Assembly (NCBI GenBank): GCA_949292785.1
Contig: CASFBK010000011.1
Span: 38,889 to 102,888 of the forward strand
Origin: an uncultured Eubacteriales bacterium
Lineage (GTDB): Bacteria; Bacillota; Clostridia; Lachnospirales; Lachnospiraceae
Reading direction: 5' to 3'
DNA length: 64,000 nt
Shown one piece after another: positions 1 to 8,552 of the stretch. The notes beneath the pieces are model-generated. The model was not told the DNA's origin. It saw only the letters and a list, made by a program, of their open reading frames with translations, and searched no databases. How positions within the stretch are numbered: the first letter of the stretch is position 1; each line of letters starts with the position of its first letter. Position numbers and translations under genes: made by a program.

Positions 1-80
1 TCAGCACATTAATTATCGGTTAATGCAGGAAATTGATTTTGACTAAGGAGAAAGAGCAGTCCGGGAGAGAGAGGAATACT

Positions 81-464
81 ATGAAAAGCAGCAAGACAGC
101 ATTGCATCTGTTAGGATTTATTTTAAATATATTGATGATGGTTTTGATTGTATTTGTAGTAATACAGCTGGCAACAGCCGCCTACGACATCGGATATCGG
201 GTCTTTACGGAGCCTGCGATGGAATCAGAGCCGGGAAGAGATGTTATGGTAGAGGTAGAGCAGGGAATGTCTGCCTGGGAGCTGGGAACGGAGCTGGAAG
301 AAAAGGGATTGGTAGATAATCACATTCTTTTTACCGTGCAGCTGCAGGTCTCTTCCTATGCGAAGAATATTAAGCCGGGGTTATATACCTTAAATACGTC
401 AATGACTGCACGGGAAATGATGCAGGTCATGACAAAGGAAGAAGTCGAGGAAACTGCCAAATGA
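81..464 (+). CDS. Short MltG/YceG-like membrane protein lacking the catalytic domain
   Basis: The protein has 127 residues, against roughly 340 or more for a full MltG endolytic transglycosylase. One N-terminal membrane segment (about residues 10-32) is followed by a small extracytoplasmic domain resembling the LysM-like N-terminal part of YceG, with the phrase KPGLYTL near its end. It stops before any catalytic glutamate region, so lytic activity is unlikely. ATG 81 is preferred because GAGAGGAA lies just upstream; an in-frame TTG at 33 would add 16 residues. The stop overlaps the next start (ATGA). The order mltG-like, trmR, U32 peptidase matches the Bacillus yrrL-yrrM-yrrN/O region. Confidence 0.7.
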   Translation: MKSSKTALHLLGFILNILMMVLIVFVVIQLATAAYDIGYRVFTEPAMESEPGRDVMVEVEQGMSAWELGTELEEKGLVDNHILFTVQLQVSSYAKNIKPGLYTLNTSMTAREMMQVMTKEEVEETAK

Positions 465-1117
465 TAGTGGAAGAACGTCTGATTACCTATATCAATTCCC
501 TGGACAATGGGAACACAGAACTTTTAGAGAAGATAGAAAAAGAAGCACATGAAAACTATGTGCCTGTCATACGAAAAGAAACACAGAATTTATTGAAACT
601 CCTGCTTGCCATGAACCGCCCCAAACGTATTTTAGAGGTGGGAACGGCAGTAGGATTTTCTGCATTGTTGATGGAGGAATACAATCCGGTGGATTGCAGG
701 ATTACAACCATTGAGAACTACGAGAAGAGAATTCCGATTGCAAGGGAAAACTTTTTGTGCGCAGGGAAGCAGAATGTGATAGAATTAATAGAAGGAGATG
801 CAGCTTTGGTTTTAAAAGAGCTGCAGGAGCCTTATGATTTTATATTTATGGATGCAGCTAAGGGGCAGTACATCCATTTTCTGCCGGATATCATGCGTTT
901 GTTAAAAAACGGTGGAGTTCTGGTGTCAGATAATGTACTGCAGGATGGAGATATTATTGAGTCAAGATTTGCAGTGACCAGAAGAAACCGTACCATTCAT
1001 AAGAGAATGCGGGATTATCTCTACGAGATTACCCATGTGAAAGAGCTGACCACTTCCGTACTTCCCATTGGAGATGGAGTGACGATTAGTGTGAAAAAGG
1101 AAGGAAATGAACTATGA
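461..1117 (+). CDS. trmR: Class I SAM O-methyltransferase, probable tRNA 5-hydroxyuridine methyltransferase TrmR
   Basis: 218 residues, a typical length for the COG4122/YrrM family. The SAM-binding motif EVGTAVG is at about residues 59-65, and metal-site residues D131 (MDAAKG) and D157-N158 are present, as in cation-dependent O-methyltransferases. Known family role: B. subtilis TrmR methylates 5-hydroxyuridine at tRNA position 34 to 5-methoxyuridine. The call rests on family plus context, because the next gene is a U32 peptidase of the type that supplies the hydroxyl. It overlaps both neighbours by four bases, indicating translational coupling. A small-molecule catechol-type methyltransferase is the alternative. 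Confidence 0.8.
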   Translation: MIVEERLITYINSLDNGNTELLEKIEKEAHENYVPVIRKETQNLLKLLLAMNRPKRILEVGTAVGFSALLMEEYNPVDCRITTIENYEKRIPIARENFLCAGKQNVIELIEGDAALVLKELQEPYDFIFMDAAKGQYIHFLPDIMRLLKNGGVLVSDNVLQDGDIIESRFAVTRRNRTIHKRMRDYLYEITHVKELTTSVLPIGDGVTISVKKEGNEL

Positions 1118-2349
1118 GAAAGCCAGAATTGCTTGTTCCGGCGAGCAGTCTTGAAGTATTAAAAGTTGCAGTTATCTTTGGCGCAGATGCGGTTTACATT
1201 GGAGGCGAAGTGTTTGGGCTTCGGGCAAAGGCAAAGAATTTTTCTAAGGAAGATATGGCAGAGGGAATTGCATTTGCACATGCGCATGGTGTCAAGGTCT
1301 ATGTGACAGCCAATATTCTCGCCCATAATCAGGACTTAGAAGGGGTAAGGGAATATTTTAAAGAGTTAAAAGAAATCAGACCGGATGCGCTGATTATTTC
1401 AGACCCGGGAATCTTTACCATTGCAAAGGAAGTCTGTCCTGAAATAGAGATACATATCTCCACTCAGGCAAACAATACCAATTATGGAACGTATCAGTTC
1501 TGGTATGCACAGGGAGCCAAGCGTGTGGTTTCTGCAAGAGAATTATCGTTAGAAGAAATCAAAGAAATAAGACAGAATATTCCCGAGGATATGGAGATAG
1601 AGACATTTATCCATGGAGCAATGTGTATTTCTTATTCCGGCAGATGTCTCTTAAGTAACTTTTTTACCGGAAGAGACGCCAATCAGGGGGCTTGTACGCA
1701 TCCGTGCCGGTGGAAATACGCAGTAGTAGAAGAAAAAAGACCGGGAGAATATTTACCGGTTTATGAAAATGAGCGTGGAACCTATATTTTTAATTCCAAG
1801 GATTTGTGTATGATAGAACATATTCCGGAAATGATAAATGCCGGTATTGACAGCTTTAAAATAGAGGGCAGAATGAAGACGGCGCTCTATGTGGCAACGG
1901 TAGCGCGAACCTATCGGAAAGCAATCGACGATTATCTGGAATCAGAGGAAAAGTACCGTCAGAATATGCCATGGTATTTAGAACAGATTTCCAACTGCAC
2001 TTACCGCCAGTTTACGACCGGATTTTTCTTTGGAAAGCCCAGCGAAGAGACACAGATATATGACAGCAATACTTATGTGAAGGAATACACGTATCTTGGT
2101 ATTGTTGGAGAGCAAAATGCACAGGGGCTTTACCGCATTGAACAGAGAAATAAATTCTCTGTGGGGGAAGAAATCGAAGTTATGAAGCCAAATGGAGATA
2201 ATATCCCGGTTACTGTAAAAGCAATACAGGATGAAGAGGGAACTCCAATGGAATCAGCACCTCATCCAAAACAGGTGTTATATATTGACTTAGGTCATAC
2301 ATTAGAAAAGTTTGATATTTTACGCAGACAGGAGAAGGAGGAACAGTAA
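1114..2349 (+). CDS. trhP: Peptidase U32 family protein, probable tRNA U34 hydroxylation protein (TrhP type)
   Basis: 411 residues. The U32 signature ETFIHGAMCISYSGRCLLS lies near residues 163-181. Four cysteines (C171, C178, C194, C198) have the spacing expected for metal or Fe-S binding. Despite the peptidase name, YegQ/TrhP-type members are required for tRNA 5-hydroxyuridine formation using prephenate. Overlap with trmR by ATGA supports a shared wobble-modification role. B. subtilis has two paralogues, YrrN and YrrO; only one copy is visible here. Exact specificity is inferred, not visible in the sequence. Confidence 0.8.
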   Translation: MRKPELLVPASSLEVLKVAVIFGADAVYIGGEVFGLRAKAKNFSKEDMAEGIAFAHAHGVKVYVTANILAHNQDLEGVREYFKELKEIRPDALIISDPGIFTIAKEVCPEIEIHISTQANNTNYGTYQFWYAQGAKRVVSARELSLEEIKEIRQNIPEDMEIETFIHGAMCISYSGRCLLSNFFTGRDANQGACTHPCRWKYAVVEEKRPGEYLPVYENERGTYIFNSKDLCMIEHIPEMINAGIDSFKIEGRMKTALYVATVARTYRKAIDDYLESEEKYRQNMPWYLEQISNCTYRQFTTGFFFGKPSEETQIYDSNTYVKEYTYLGIVGEQNAQGLYRIEQRNKFSVGEEIEVMKPNGDNIPVTVKAIQDEEGTPMESAPHPKQVLYIDLGHTLEKFDILRRQEKEEQ

Positions 2350-2350
2350 G

Positions 2351-3406
2351 ATGAGTAAAGAAAAGTATGTAGCATATGTAGGAACGTACACACACGGAAA
2401 CAGTGTTGGAATCCATATCTATGACGTAGATGTGGAACAGGGAAAGATGGAAGAAAAAAAGGTAGTACCAATTAACAATCCTTCCCATTTGACTGTGTCA
2501 GCAGACGGAAAGTTCTTGTACTCTATTGCTGATGAAGGAGTAGCTGCTTTTAAGATTCTGGCAGATGGAGATTTGGAGCCAATCAATGAAAAGTGGATTG
2601 GCGGTATGCGTGGATGTTATGTGGAAGTAGATAAGGAAAATCGCTATCTGTTTGTAGGTGGTTATCATGATGGACGTGTTACTATGATGAATCTGGAAGA
2701 GGATGGAAGTATTGGTGAGATTGCAGACGGAATTTTCCATACCGGAATGGGAAGAAGCATTGCGGAACGTAATTACCGTCCGCATGTAAACTGTGTAAAG
2801 CTTACCCCGGATGAAAACTATCTGTGTGCCGTAGACGGTGGTCTGGACCAGGTAAAGATATATGAGATTGACCGTAGAAGCGGAAAAATGAAGATTGCAG
2901 ATATTTTGCGTGAACATTTGGATTCTTCCCCAAGAATGATTCGTTTTTCTAAAGAAGGAACGTATGCTTATGTGTTATGTGAGGAAACGAATGCAATCGA
3001 TGTATATCATTATGAATGTACGCAGGAAGGACCACAGTTTGAAGAGATTCAGTCCATTCCTACGGTAAATGAGAAGGAAAAGGCAATCTGCGGGGCAGCG
3101 GATCTGGAGATTACCCAGGATGGAAAATATCTGTTCTGTTCCAATGCAGGAGTCAATTCGGTTGTCATTTACAGCATTGACGAAAAGACAGGAAAGTTAG
3201 AGAAAATCTGCGATTCTAAGATTAGTGGAAATTTTCCGAAGACCATTGCAGTGTTCCCGGACAATAAGCACTTTGTAAGCTTGAATCATGATACAAATGA
3301 GATTACAAGCTTTGTCATGAATTATGAGAAGAAATGCTTCCTGATGGAAGGAAAACCGATTTCGATTGACAAGCCGAACTGTATTTATATTCATAAGCTG
3401 GGATAA
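2351..3406 (+). CDS. Lactonase family seven-bladed beta-propeller protein (6-phosphogluconolactonase-like)
   Basis: 351 residues from ATG 2351, which follows GGAGAAGGAGGAACAG; upstream in-frame codons lie inside the U32 gene and lack this site. Repeated blade motifs such as GKYLFCSNAG, GRSIAERNYRPHVNC and PDENYLCAVD are typical of the Pgl/YkgB lactonase fold. The known role of close relatives is hydrolysis of 6-phosphogluconolactone in the oxidative pentose phosphate pathway, but many members have unknown substrates. It is one base downstream of the U32 gene's stop, so it is likely cotranscribed. A hairpin terminator follows. Confidence 0.8.
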   Translation: MSKEKYVAYVGTYTHGNSVGIHIYDVDVEQGKMEEKKVVPINNPSHLTVSADGKFLYSIADEGVAAFKILADGDLEPINEKWIGGMRGCYVEVDKENRYLFVGGYHDGRVTMMNLEEDGSIGEIADGIFHTGMGRSIAERNYRPHVNCVKLTPDENYLCAVDGGLDQVKIYEIDRRSGKMKIADILREHLDSSPRMIRFSKEGTYAYVLCEETNAIDVYHYECTQEGPQFEEIQSIPTVNEKEKAICGAADLEITQDGKYLFCSNAGVNSVVIYSIDEKTGKLEKICDSKISGNFPKTIAVFPDNKHFVSLNHDTNEITSFVMNYEKKCFLMEGKPISIDKPNCIYIHKLG

Positions 3407-3425
3407 AAGTTTGAAATGAATAAGC

Positions 3426-3465
3426 AAAAAGCTGAAGTTGCGTTTTATGCAATTTCAGCTTTTTC
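3426..3465. terminator. Bidirectional rho-independent terminator
   Basis: A-rich tract, then a 12-bp stem (3430-3441 with 3449-3460, one G-U pair), a seven-base loop and a T run. It lies between the convergent lactonase and aroC genes and can serve both. Confidence 0.85.
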
Positions 3466-3526
3466 TGGTCTTAGATGTAAAATTTTAAAAGTTAAGTTTT
3501 AGAAGTTAAAACGAAAGGTTTTAAAA

Positions 3527-4648
3527 TTAATATAATTTCAACAAAGATTCTATTTTACTTCCCATATTAGTCAACAGTGCGTCTGCTAATACCAGTGCTG
3601 CCATGGATTCCACCACTACAACAGCTCTCGGCACGATAATGGGGTCATGTCTGCCACGGATAGATACTTCAATTTCTTCACCGGATTTATTTACGGTCTG
3701 CTGTGTAGAAGCAATGGAAGGAGTAGGCTTTATGGCTGCCCGGAAAATAATGGGAGCGCCATTGCTGATTCCGCCTAGGATACCGCCGGCGTGATTTGTG
3801 GCAGTAGCAACCGTTCCATCCTGCGTACAGAAAGCATCGTTATTTTGAAGTCCGGTAGAAGCAGCCACAGCAAAGCCGTCTCCGATTTCAAAGCCTTTGA
3901 CTGCACCAATCGAGAAGATAGCTTTTGCAAGATTTGCATCCAGTTTTTCAAAAACAGGTTCTCCCAGTCCTGCCGGAACTCCGGTAATGATACATTCAAT
4001 GATACCTCCGGCAGAGTTGTGTTGTGCCATACATTCCTCTAAAAAGTCCTGAGCCTTGTCGGCAGCTTCTGTCTCCGGCATATAAAGAGGATTAGAAAGT
4101 ATCTGTTGTTTTAAACTGGTGGTGTCATTGCTTAATAATTCCTCAGCAGTTTTTTCGATAGAGACCGGACCGATTGCGCGGGAATAGGTAAGAAATGAGA
4201 TGCCAAGCTCCTCTAAAATCTTAGCAGCAACAGCCCCTGCGGCAACACGTCCAATGGTTTCACGTCCGGAAGAACGACCGCCTCCACGATAGTCACGGAA
4301 TCCATATTTCATATCAAAGGTGTAGTCTGCATGTCCGGGACGATAGTAGGTGGCAATATCACCATAATCCCGGGAACGCTGGTTTTCATTAAAGACCACA
4401 AGACTGATAGGAGTTCCGGTGGTTTTCCCTTCAAATATACCGGAAAGAATCTGTACAGTATCATCTTCCTTTCGGGGAGTAGAAAATCTGGATTGTCCCG
4501 GTTTTCTGCGATTTAAAAATTTCTGTATATCGTCTTCACACAGAGAAAGTCCGGCGGGACATCCGTCGATTACAACGCCGATGCCTTTTCCGTGGGATTC
4601 TCCCCATGTGGTAATTTTAAATTGTGTTCCAAATGTTGAACCTGCCAT
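3527..4648 (-). CDS. aroC: Chorismate synthase
   Basis: 373 residues, full length. The N-terminal signature GESHGKGIG and the GGGRSSGRET motif are present, as is PTPSIASTQ toward the C-terminus. The enzyme converts 5-enolpyruvylshikimate 3-phosphate to chorismate using reduced FMN, the last shared step of aromatic amino acid synthesis. The start is set by GGAGG seven bases ahead of ATG on the minus strand. No other shikimate genes are adjacent. It faces the lactonase gene convergently and tgt divergently. Confidence 0.97.
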   Translation of the reverse strand: MAGSTFGTQFKITTWGESHGKGIGVVIDGCPAGLSLCEDDIQKFLNRRKPGQSRFSTPRKEDDTVQILSGIFEGKTTGTPISLVVFNENQRSRDYGDIATYYRPGHADYTFDMKYGFRDYRGGGRSSGRETIGRVAAGAVAAKILEELGISFLTYSRAIGPVSIEKTAEELLSNDTTSLKQQILSNPLYMPETEAADKAQDFLEECMAQHNSAGGIIECIITGVPAGLGEPVFEKLDANLAKAIFSIGAVKGFEIGDGFAVAASTGLQNNDAFCTQDGTVATATNHAGGILGGISNGAPIIFRAAIKPTPSIASTQQTVNKSGEEIEVSIRGRHDPIIVPRAVVVVESMAALVLADALLTNMGSKIESLLKLY

Positions 4649-4728
4649 AGCAACCTCCTATTTTGATTCATAAAAATACATACTTATTTTATTATAATAA
4701 ACCTTGTGAAAAAAGAAAAGTATTTTTA

Positions 4729-4757
4729 TTGAGAAACCGGGTAATTTTTGGTATAAT
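4729..4757 (+). promoter_or_regulatory. Sigma-A promoter for tgt
   Basis: TTGAGA, a 17-base spacer, then TATAAT, with an extended -10 (TGG before TATAAT). It sits about 300 bases upstream of the tgt start, giving an unusually long leader. Confidence 0.75.
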
Positions 4758-4792
4758 GTCCGGGTAAGCAATGAGCAGTGCCGAAAATAAAA

Positions 4793-4836
4793 AAATCAGA
4801 TGTGTCATGCTTGCATGTAAGCAGCTGATTTCTTTT
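4793..4836 (+). terminator. Terminator-like hairpin inside the tgt leader
   Basis: AAATCAG (4793-4799) pairs with CTGATTT (4825-4831), an inner GCTT/AAGC stem sits between, and CTTTT follows. It lies about 35 bases after the promoter, so it could attenuate tgt transcription. No riboswitch aptamer was recognised before it. Confidence 0.45.
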
Positions 4837-4843
4837 CATTTTC

Positions 4844-5047
4844 GATAGGGCGACTGCCCGCGAGTGCGATGCAGCGAAGCGGAATCGCACGTGCACTGCG
4901 GGGTAGTGGGCAAATCAGACTGTGACATTCATGATAGGGCGAAAGCCCGCGAGCGCGATGCAGCGAAGCGGAATCGCGCGCACTGCGTTGTAGTGGAAAC
5001 GATTTCCCACTACAATGCATCAAAGCAAAATCGTGCGCACTGCGTAA
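4844..5047. repeat. GC-rich palindromic repeat units in the tgt leader
   Basis: Two units starting at 4844 and 4933 (89-base offset) share GATAGGGCGA, then GCCCGCGAG, then GATGCAGCGAAGCGGAATCG, then CACTGCG and TAGTGG. A third degenerate partial unit is at about 5014-5047. Each full unit can fold two hairpins (GGGC/GCCC and GCGAT/ATCGC). GTAGTGG at 4990-4996 can also pair with CCACTAC at 5007-5013. The 4649-5064 stretch holds only the promoter, the hairpin and these repeats. Confidence 0.8.
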
Positions 5048-5064
5048 GTAGAAAGGACCTTAAC

Positions 5065-6195
5065 ATGTACAAATTACTAAAACAAGAAGGCAGAGCCAAA
5101 CGCGGAGAATTTCATACCGTGCATGGAGTCATCCAGACACCGGTATTTATGAACGTAGGAACCGTAGCTGCCATAAAAGGAGCCGTATCCACACAGGATT
5201 TACAGCAGATAAAGACCCAGGTAGAATTGTCCAACACCTACCACCTCCATGTCAGACCGGGAGACGAAAAGATTAAGGCAATGGGAGGACTTCATAAGTT
5301 CATGGTATGGGACAAGCCGATTTTGACAGATTCCGGCGGATTTCAGGTGTTTTCTCTGGCTGGTCTTCGGAAAATCAAAGAAGAAGGCGTATATTTTAAC
5401 TCTCACATTGATGGGCGCAAGATATTTATGGGACCGGAAGAAAGCATGCAGATTCAGTCCAATCTTGCATCTACCATAGCGATGGCATTTGATGAATGTC
5501 CGTCTAGTGTGGCGGAACGTTCCTATGTGGAGGCTTCGGTAGCACGGACTACACGCTGGCTGGAACGATGTAAAAAGGAAATGGCGAGATTAAATAGTCT
5601 GGAAGACACTATCAATAAAAAGCAGATGTTGTTTGGTATCAATCAGGGTGCAATTTTTGATGATATCCGCATTGACCATGCAAAACGCATTTCCGAGCTG
5701 GACTTGGATGGATATGCCATAGGAGGATTGGCAGTAGGAGAATCTCATGAGGAAATGTATCATATTTTAGATGTGACCGTACCTCATCTGCCGGTCAATA
5801 AGCCTACCTATCTTATGGGAGTAGGGACACCGGCAAATATTTTAGAGGGCGTAGAGCGTGGAGTCGATTTCTTTGACTGTGTATATCCCAGCAGAAACGG
5901 GCGTCATGGACACGTCTATACCAACGAGGGAAAACGAAACCTGTTTAACCAGAAGTATGAGCTGGATATGAGACCTATCGAAGAAGGCTGTCAGTGTCCG
6001 GCATGTCAGCACTATAGCCGGGCATATATCCGTCATCTGTTAAAGGCAAAGGAGATGCTTGGAATGCGTCTGTGCGTGCTTCATAACCTGTATTTTTATA
6101 ATACCATGATGGAAGAAATACGGGATGCATTGGATGAAGGAAGATTCCATGCCTATAAAAAAGAAAAGCTGGAACGTATGGGACAGGGGCAATAG
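5065..6195 (+). CDS. tgt: tRNA-guanine transglycosylase
   Basis: 376 residues from ATG 5065 (AGAAAGGACC upstream), the normal family length; the longer reading frame beginning at 4864 merely runs through the leader repeats. The active-site motif TDSGGFQVFS includes D89, and the nucleophile region FFDCVYPSRNGRHG is present. The zinc site C-x-C-x2-C with a downstream histidine (CQCPACQ...CVLHNLY) is intact. It exchanges guanine 34 for preQ1 or queuine in GUN-anticodon tRNAs. queA and the preQ1 pathway genes are not in the window, so the exact substrate is open. yajC follows, a common tgt-yajC pairing. Confidence 0.97.
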   Translation: MYKLLKQEGRAKRGEFHTVHGVIQTPVFMNVGTVAAIKGAVSTQDLQQIKTQVELSNTYHLHVRPGDEKIKAMGGLHKFMVWDKPILTDSGGFQVFSLAGLRKIKEEGVYFNSHIDGRKIFMGPEESMQIQSNLASTIAMAFDECPSSVAERSYVEASVARTTRWLERCKKEMARLNSLEDTINKKQMLFGINQGAIFDDIRIDHAKRISELDLDGYAIGGLAVGESHEEMYHILDVTVPHLPVNKPTYLMGVGTPANILEGVERGVDFFDCVYPSRNGRHGHVYTNEGKRNLFNQKYELDMRPIEEGCQCPACQHYSRAYIRHLLKAKEMLGMRLCVLHNLYFYNTMMEEIRDALDEGRFHAYKKEKLERMGQGQ

Positions 6196-6250
6196 TTACT
6201 GTGAACAGTAATCTTAAATATAAAATATGTATAAAATATTAGAAAATGAC

Positions 6251-6279
6251 TTGCCCTTAGATTATATTTTGTGTAAAAT
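6251..6279 (+). promoter_or_regulatory. Predicted promoter for yajC
   Basis: TTGCCC, a 17-base spacer, then TAAAAT, about 58 bases ahead of the yajC start. It would let yajC be expressed separately from tgt. Confidence 0.5.
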
Positions 6280-6336
6280 AATATAAGCATATTTGTAAGA
6301 AAATTACAGATAATGATAGATTCAGGAGGAAGAAAA

Positions 6337-6648
6337 ATGTCTATTTTAGCAACTGAAGGTAGTGGATTAGGTATTGGAATGTCCGTTTTGTGGATTGTAA
6401 TTATGTTCGTAGCGCTGTATTTTATGATGATTCGTCCACAGCAGAAAGAGAACAAAAAGAAGAATGCCATGCTGGCAGATTTAGCAGTAGGTGACACCGT
6501 ATTGACTACCAGCGGATTTTACGGAATGGTAATTGATATCAACGAAGAGACGATTATCGTAGAATTTGGTAACAATAAGAATTGTCGTATTCCAATGCAG
6601 AAAGCAGCAATTTCTATGGTAGAAAAGCCGGAAGATGCAACTGAATAA
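6337..6648 (+). CDS. yajC: Preprotein translocase accessory subunit YajC
   Basis: 103 residues from ATG 6337, preceded by AGGAGGA; the ATG at 6313 is followed by this ribosome site and is not used. One N-terminal membrane segment (about residues 10-30) ends in YFMMIRPQQKE, the family signature, followed by a small cytoplasmic domain. It associates with SecDF at the Sec translocon. Position after tgt is conserved in many bacteria; secD and secF do not follow here. Confidence 0.95.
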   Translation: MSILATEGSGLGIGMSVLWIVIMFVALYFMMIRPQQKENKKKNAMLADLAVGDTVLTTSGFYGMVIDINEETIIVEFGNNKNCRIPMQKAAISMVEKPEDATE

Positions 6649-6685
6649 GAAGCCAGCTTGGCTTATGCTTTCCGTGTAATTGAGG

Positions 6686-6710
6686 GAGTCCGCATGTGCG
6701 GGCTCTTTTT
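6686..6710 (+). terminator. Rho-independent terminator after yajC
   Basis: Nine-bp stem (6686-6694 with 6697-6705, one T-G pair), a two-base apex, then TTTTT. Confidence 0.85.
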
Positions 6711-6731
6711 ATATGATAGAAAATAGTACTT

Positions 6732-6760
6732 TTGACACAGCTTAATCCTTGCAATAGATA
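6732..6760 (+). promoter_or_regulatory. Sigma-A promoter for the diguanylate cyclase gene
   Basis: TTGACA, a 17-base spacer, then TAGATA, about 53 bases ahead of the ATG at 6813. Confidence 0.65.
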
Positions 6761-6812
6761 AGAAAAAATGATAGGATAAAAGTATCAGATAGATGAGAGG
6801 GCAGGTGGGGTC

Positions 6813-8078
6813 ATGAAGAAGAAAAGTATACGCTTTTCCTTGAATCAACTAGTGATATTACCGTTGATATGCCTGGGAGTTATTATGCTGGCAGTATCAA
6901 TACCGGTGGTATATAGTGCAATAATGGCAGAAACCGAAGAGGGATTGATGAACCTTTCTTATGCGTTGCTGGAAAAATGCAATGTAATGGGAGAGGGAGA
7001 TTATAGTGTAGAAAATGACATGTTGTATAAGGGAGGAACGCCCTTTGGGGAAGATAGTTATGTCGTTGATAGTGTAAAAGAGGTTTCCGGAATTGATGCA
7101 ACGATTTTCTGGGGAGACACCAGAATGTTGACTACTATACGGATGAAAGACGGAGAACGGGCAGTCGGTACGAAAGCTTCGGAAAAAGTTGTGGATAGGG
7201 TATTAAAGGGAGAAAAAAATTATTTTTCTTCTCATGTGAAGGTGGATAATACATATTACTATGGATATTATATTCCATTGAAAAACAGTGATGATACCAC
7301 TGTTGGGATGGTATTTGTAGGAAAGAACAGAGAACGGGTAATGGATACCATTTTTCATGTTATTTTACGTGTGTTCCTTGGAGTAGTGGTGGTTATGGCA
7401 GCAGCCTTGGGAATATCTCTTCGTTATGCGGGAGGAATGGTAGAGTCGTTAAGGGGAACCAGAGCTTTTCTGGAAAATGTGGCACAGGGAAATCTGGAAT
7501 GTGAAATAGATGACAAAATTTTAGAAAGACAAGATGAAATTGGGGAAATGGGGCGCTTTGCCCGGATATTGCAGAAGTCTATTCTAAGTCTGGTTGGGAC
7601 AGACCCCCTGACTGGGTTATATAATCGCCGCAGCTGTAATGAAATGTTAGAAAAAGCCGTAGGTGAGTATCATAGAGAGGGGAAAGAATTTTCTGTTGTA
7701 ATCGGCGACATTGACGGTTTTAAGTGGTTCAATGATACCTATGGACATTTAGCCGGAGATTTGGTGTTGAAGAAGCTTTCTGAAGTGATGCAGGGGTATA
7801 TGCAGGGAAAGGGAAGCGTTTGTCGATGGGGAGGAGAAGAGTTTTTGATTATTTATAGGGGTGAGAATCCATTAGAGGAAATGGAGAAATTATTAGAAAA
7901 AATACGCAACTGCCAAATCTCTTATAAAGAGCAGATTATGCAGGTGACTATGACCTGGGGAATAAGCAGATATAGGCGGGATGATACCATTGAGAGCTTG
8001 CTAAAGCGGGCAGATGAGCGATTATATTATGGCAAAGCCAATGGAAAGAATCAGGTAGTAGCATCGGAATGCTTGTAG
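6813..8078 (+). CDS. Membrane diguanylate cyclase with extracellular sensor, HAMP and GGDEF domain
   Basis: 421 residues. A membrane segment at about 13-35 is followed by an extracytoplasmic Cache-like domain (about 36-180), a second membrane segment (about 183-203), a HAMP region, and a GGDEF domain from about 263 with GGEEF at 340-344. It is expected to make cyclic di-GMP in response to an external ligand. The allosteric RxxD inhibitory site expected just before GGEEF is missing (Q and G stand where R and D would be), so product inhibition is probably weak. No c-di-GMP effector is adjacent. It is a single-gene unit with its own promoter and terminator. Confidence 0.92.
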   Translation: MKKKSIRFSLNQLVILPLICLGVIMLAVSIPVVYSAIMAETEEGLMNLSYALLEKCNVMGEGDYSVENDMLYKGGTPFGEDSYVVDSVKEVSGIDATIFWGDTRMLTTIRMKDGERAVGTKASEKVVDRVLKGEKNYFSSHVKVDNTYYYGYYIPLKNSDDTTVGMVFVGKNRERVMDTIFHVILRVFLGVVVVMAAALGISLRYAGGMVESLRGTRAFLENVAQGNLECEIDDKILERQDEIGEMGRFARILQKSILSLVGTDPLTGLYNRRSCNEMLEKAVGEYHREGKEFSVVIGDIDGFKWFNDTYGHLAGDLVLKKLSEVMQGYMQGKGSVCRWGGEEFLIIYRGENPLEEMEKLLEKIRNCQISYKEQIMQVTMTWGISRYRRDDTIESLLKRADERLYYGKANGKNQVVASECL

Positions 8079-8090
8079 GCGTATGTATAA

Positions 8091-8138
8091 AGTCCCTGTG
8101 AAGGGAAAGCAGAGCTGTTTTCCCCTTACAGGGATTTT
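8091..8138. terminator. Strong hairpin terminator
   Basis: A long stem (TCCCTGTGAAGGG region at 8093-8107 with 8119-8133) followed by ATTTTTA. It sits between the cyclase and the convergent small gene and may serve both. Confidence 0.85.
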
Positions 8139-8150
8139 TATGGAAAAATG

Positions 8151-8390
8151 CTATGGAGTTTGTTTCTTTTTAGCTACCAGCATATCAATTTCTACATCAT
8201 TTGGCTGGGTAAGGGAGCTGTGCGGAAGAAAGTCATAGACTTCCAGATAGGAATCCAGTTCCGAACTGGTCTGGGGAGGCGTCGGAACAGCTCCGGTGCA
8301 GTCGGTGGCAGAAGATGCCTTTGTATAGTCATAGTCCTGAGACAAGTCCGGTACAGGATGCTTGGAAGGAACCGTGTTTTTTTCATTCAT
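8151..8390 (-). CDS. Small acidic hypothetical protein (79 residues)
   Basis: The frame starts MNEKNTVPSK and is rich in P, S, T and acidic residues, with PTPPQ and YDFLPH motifs and no membrane segment or signal peptide. AGAGG lies about eight bases ahead of the ATG on the minus strand, and the gene ends beside a terminator, which supports translation. It looks intrinsically disordered in its first half. I do not recognise a named family. It is divergent from the methionine synthase genes. Confidence 0.65.
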   Translation of the reverse strand: MNEKNTVPSKHPVPDLSQDYDYTKASSATDCTGAVPTPPQTSSELDSYLEVYDFLPHSSLTQPNDVEIDMLVAKKKQTP

Positions 8391-8454
8391 ATTATAACCT
8401 CTTTTCTATTGTTGTGACCGATTTGTGTTACCTGGTAATAGTATGGATGAAAGT

Positions 8455-8483
8455 TTGACTTTTATGCGATGAATCGTTATAAT
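8455..8483 (+). promoter_or_regulatory. Sigma-A promoter for the methionine synthase genes
   Basis: TTGACT, a 17-base spacer, then TATAAT. It lies about 70 bases before the reactivation-domain gene. No T-box, SAM or cobalamin riboswitch is visible in this short leader. Confidence 0.8.
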
Positions 8484-8552
8484 TGTTTGCAACTACTTGT
8501 ATGCGCAGCAGACAGGTAATTTGGAAAAATGTAAAAAAAGCAGGACAGAAGA

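Noticed and set aside
4864-5064. N-terminal extension of Tgt through the leader repeats
   Set aside because: Extra residues come from repeat units, Tgt has normal length from 5065, and the good ribosome site is right before 5065.
4758-5064. preQ1 riboswitch ahead of tgt
   Set aside because: No short preQ1 pseudoknot pattern with an A-rich tail was found; the leader is explained by the hairpin and repeats.
8484-8552. SAM, cobalamin or T-box riboswitch ahead of the methionine synthase genes
   Set aside because: The leader is only about 70 bases and lacks the conserved cores.
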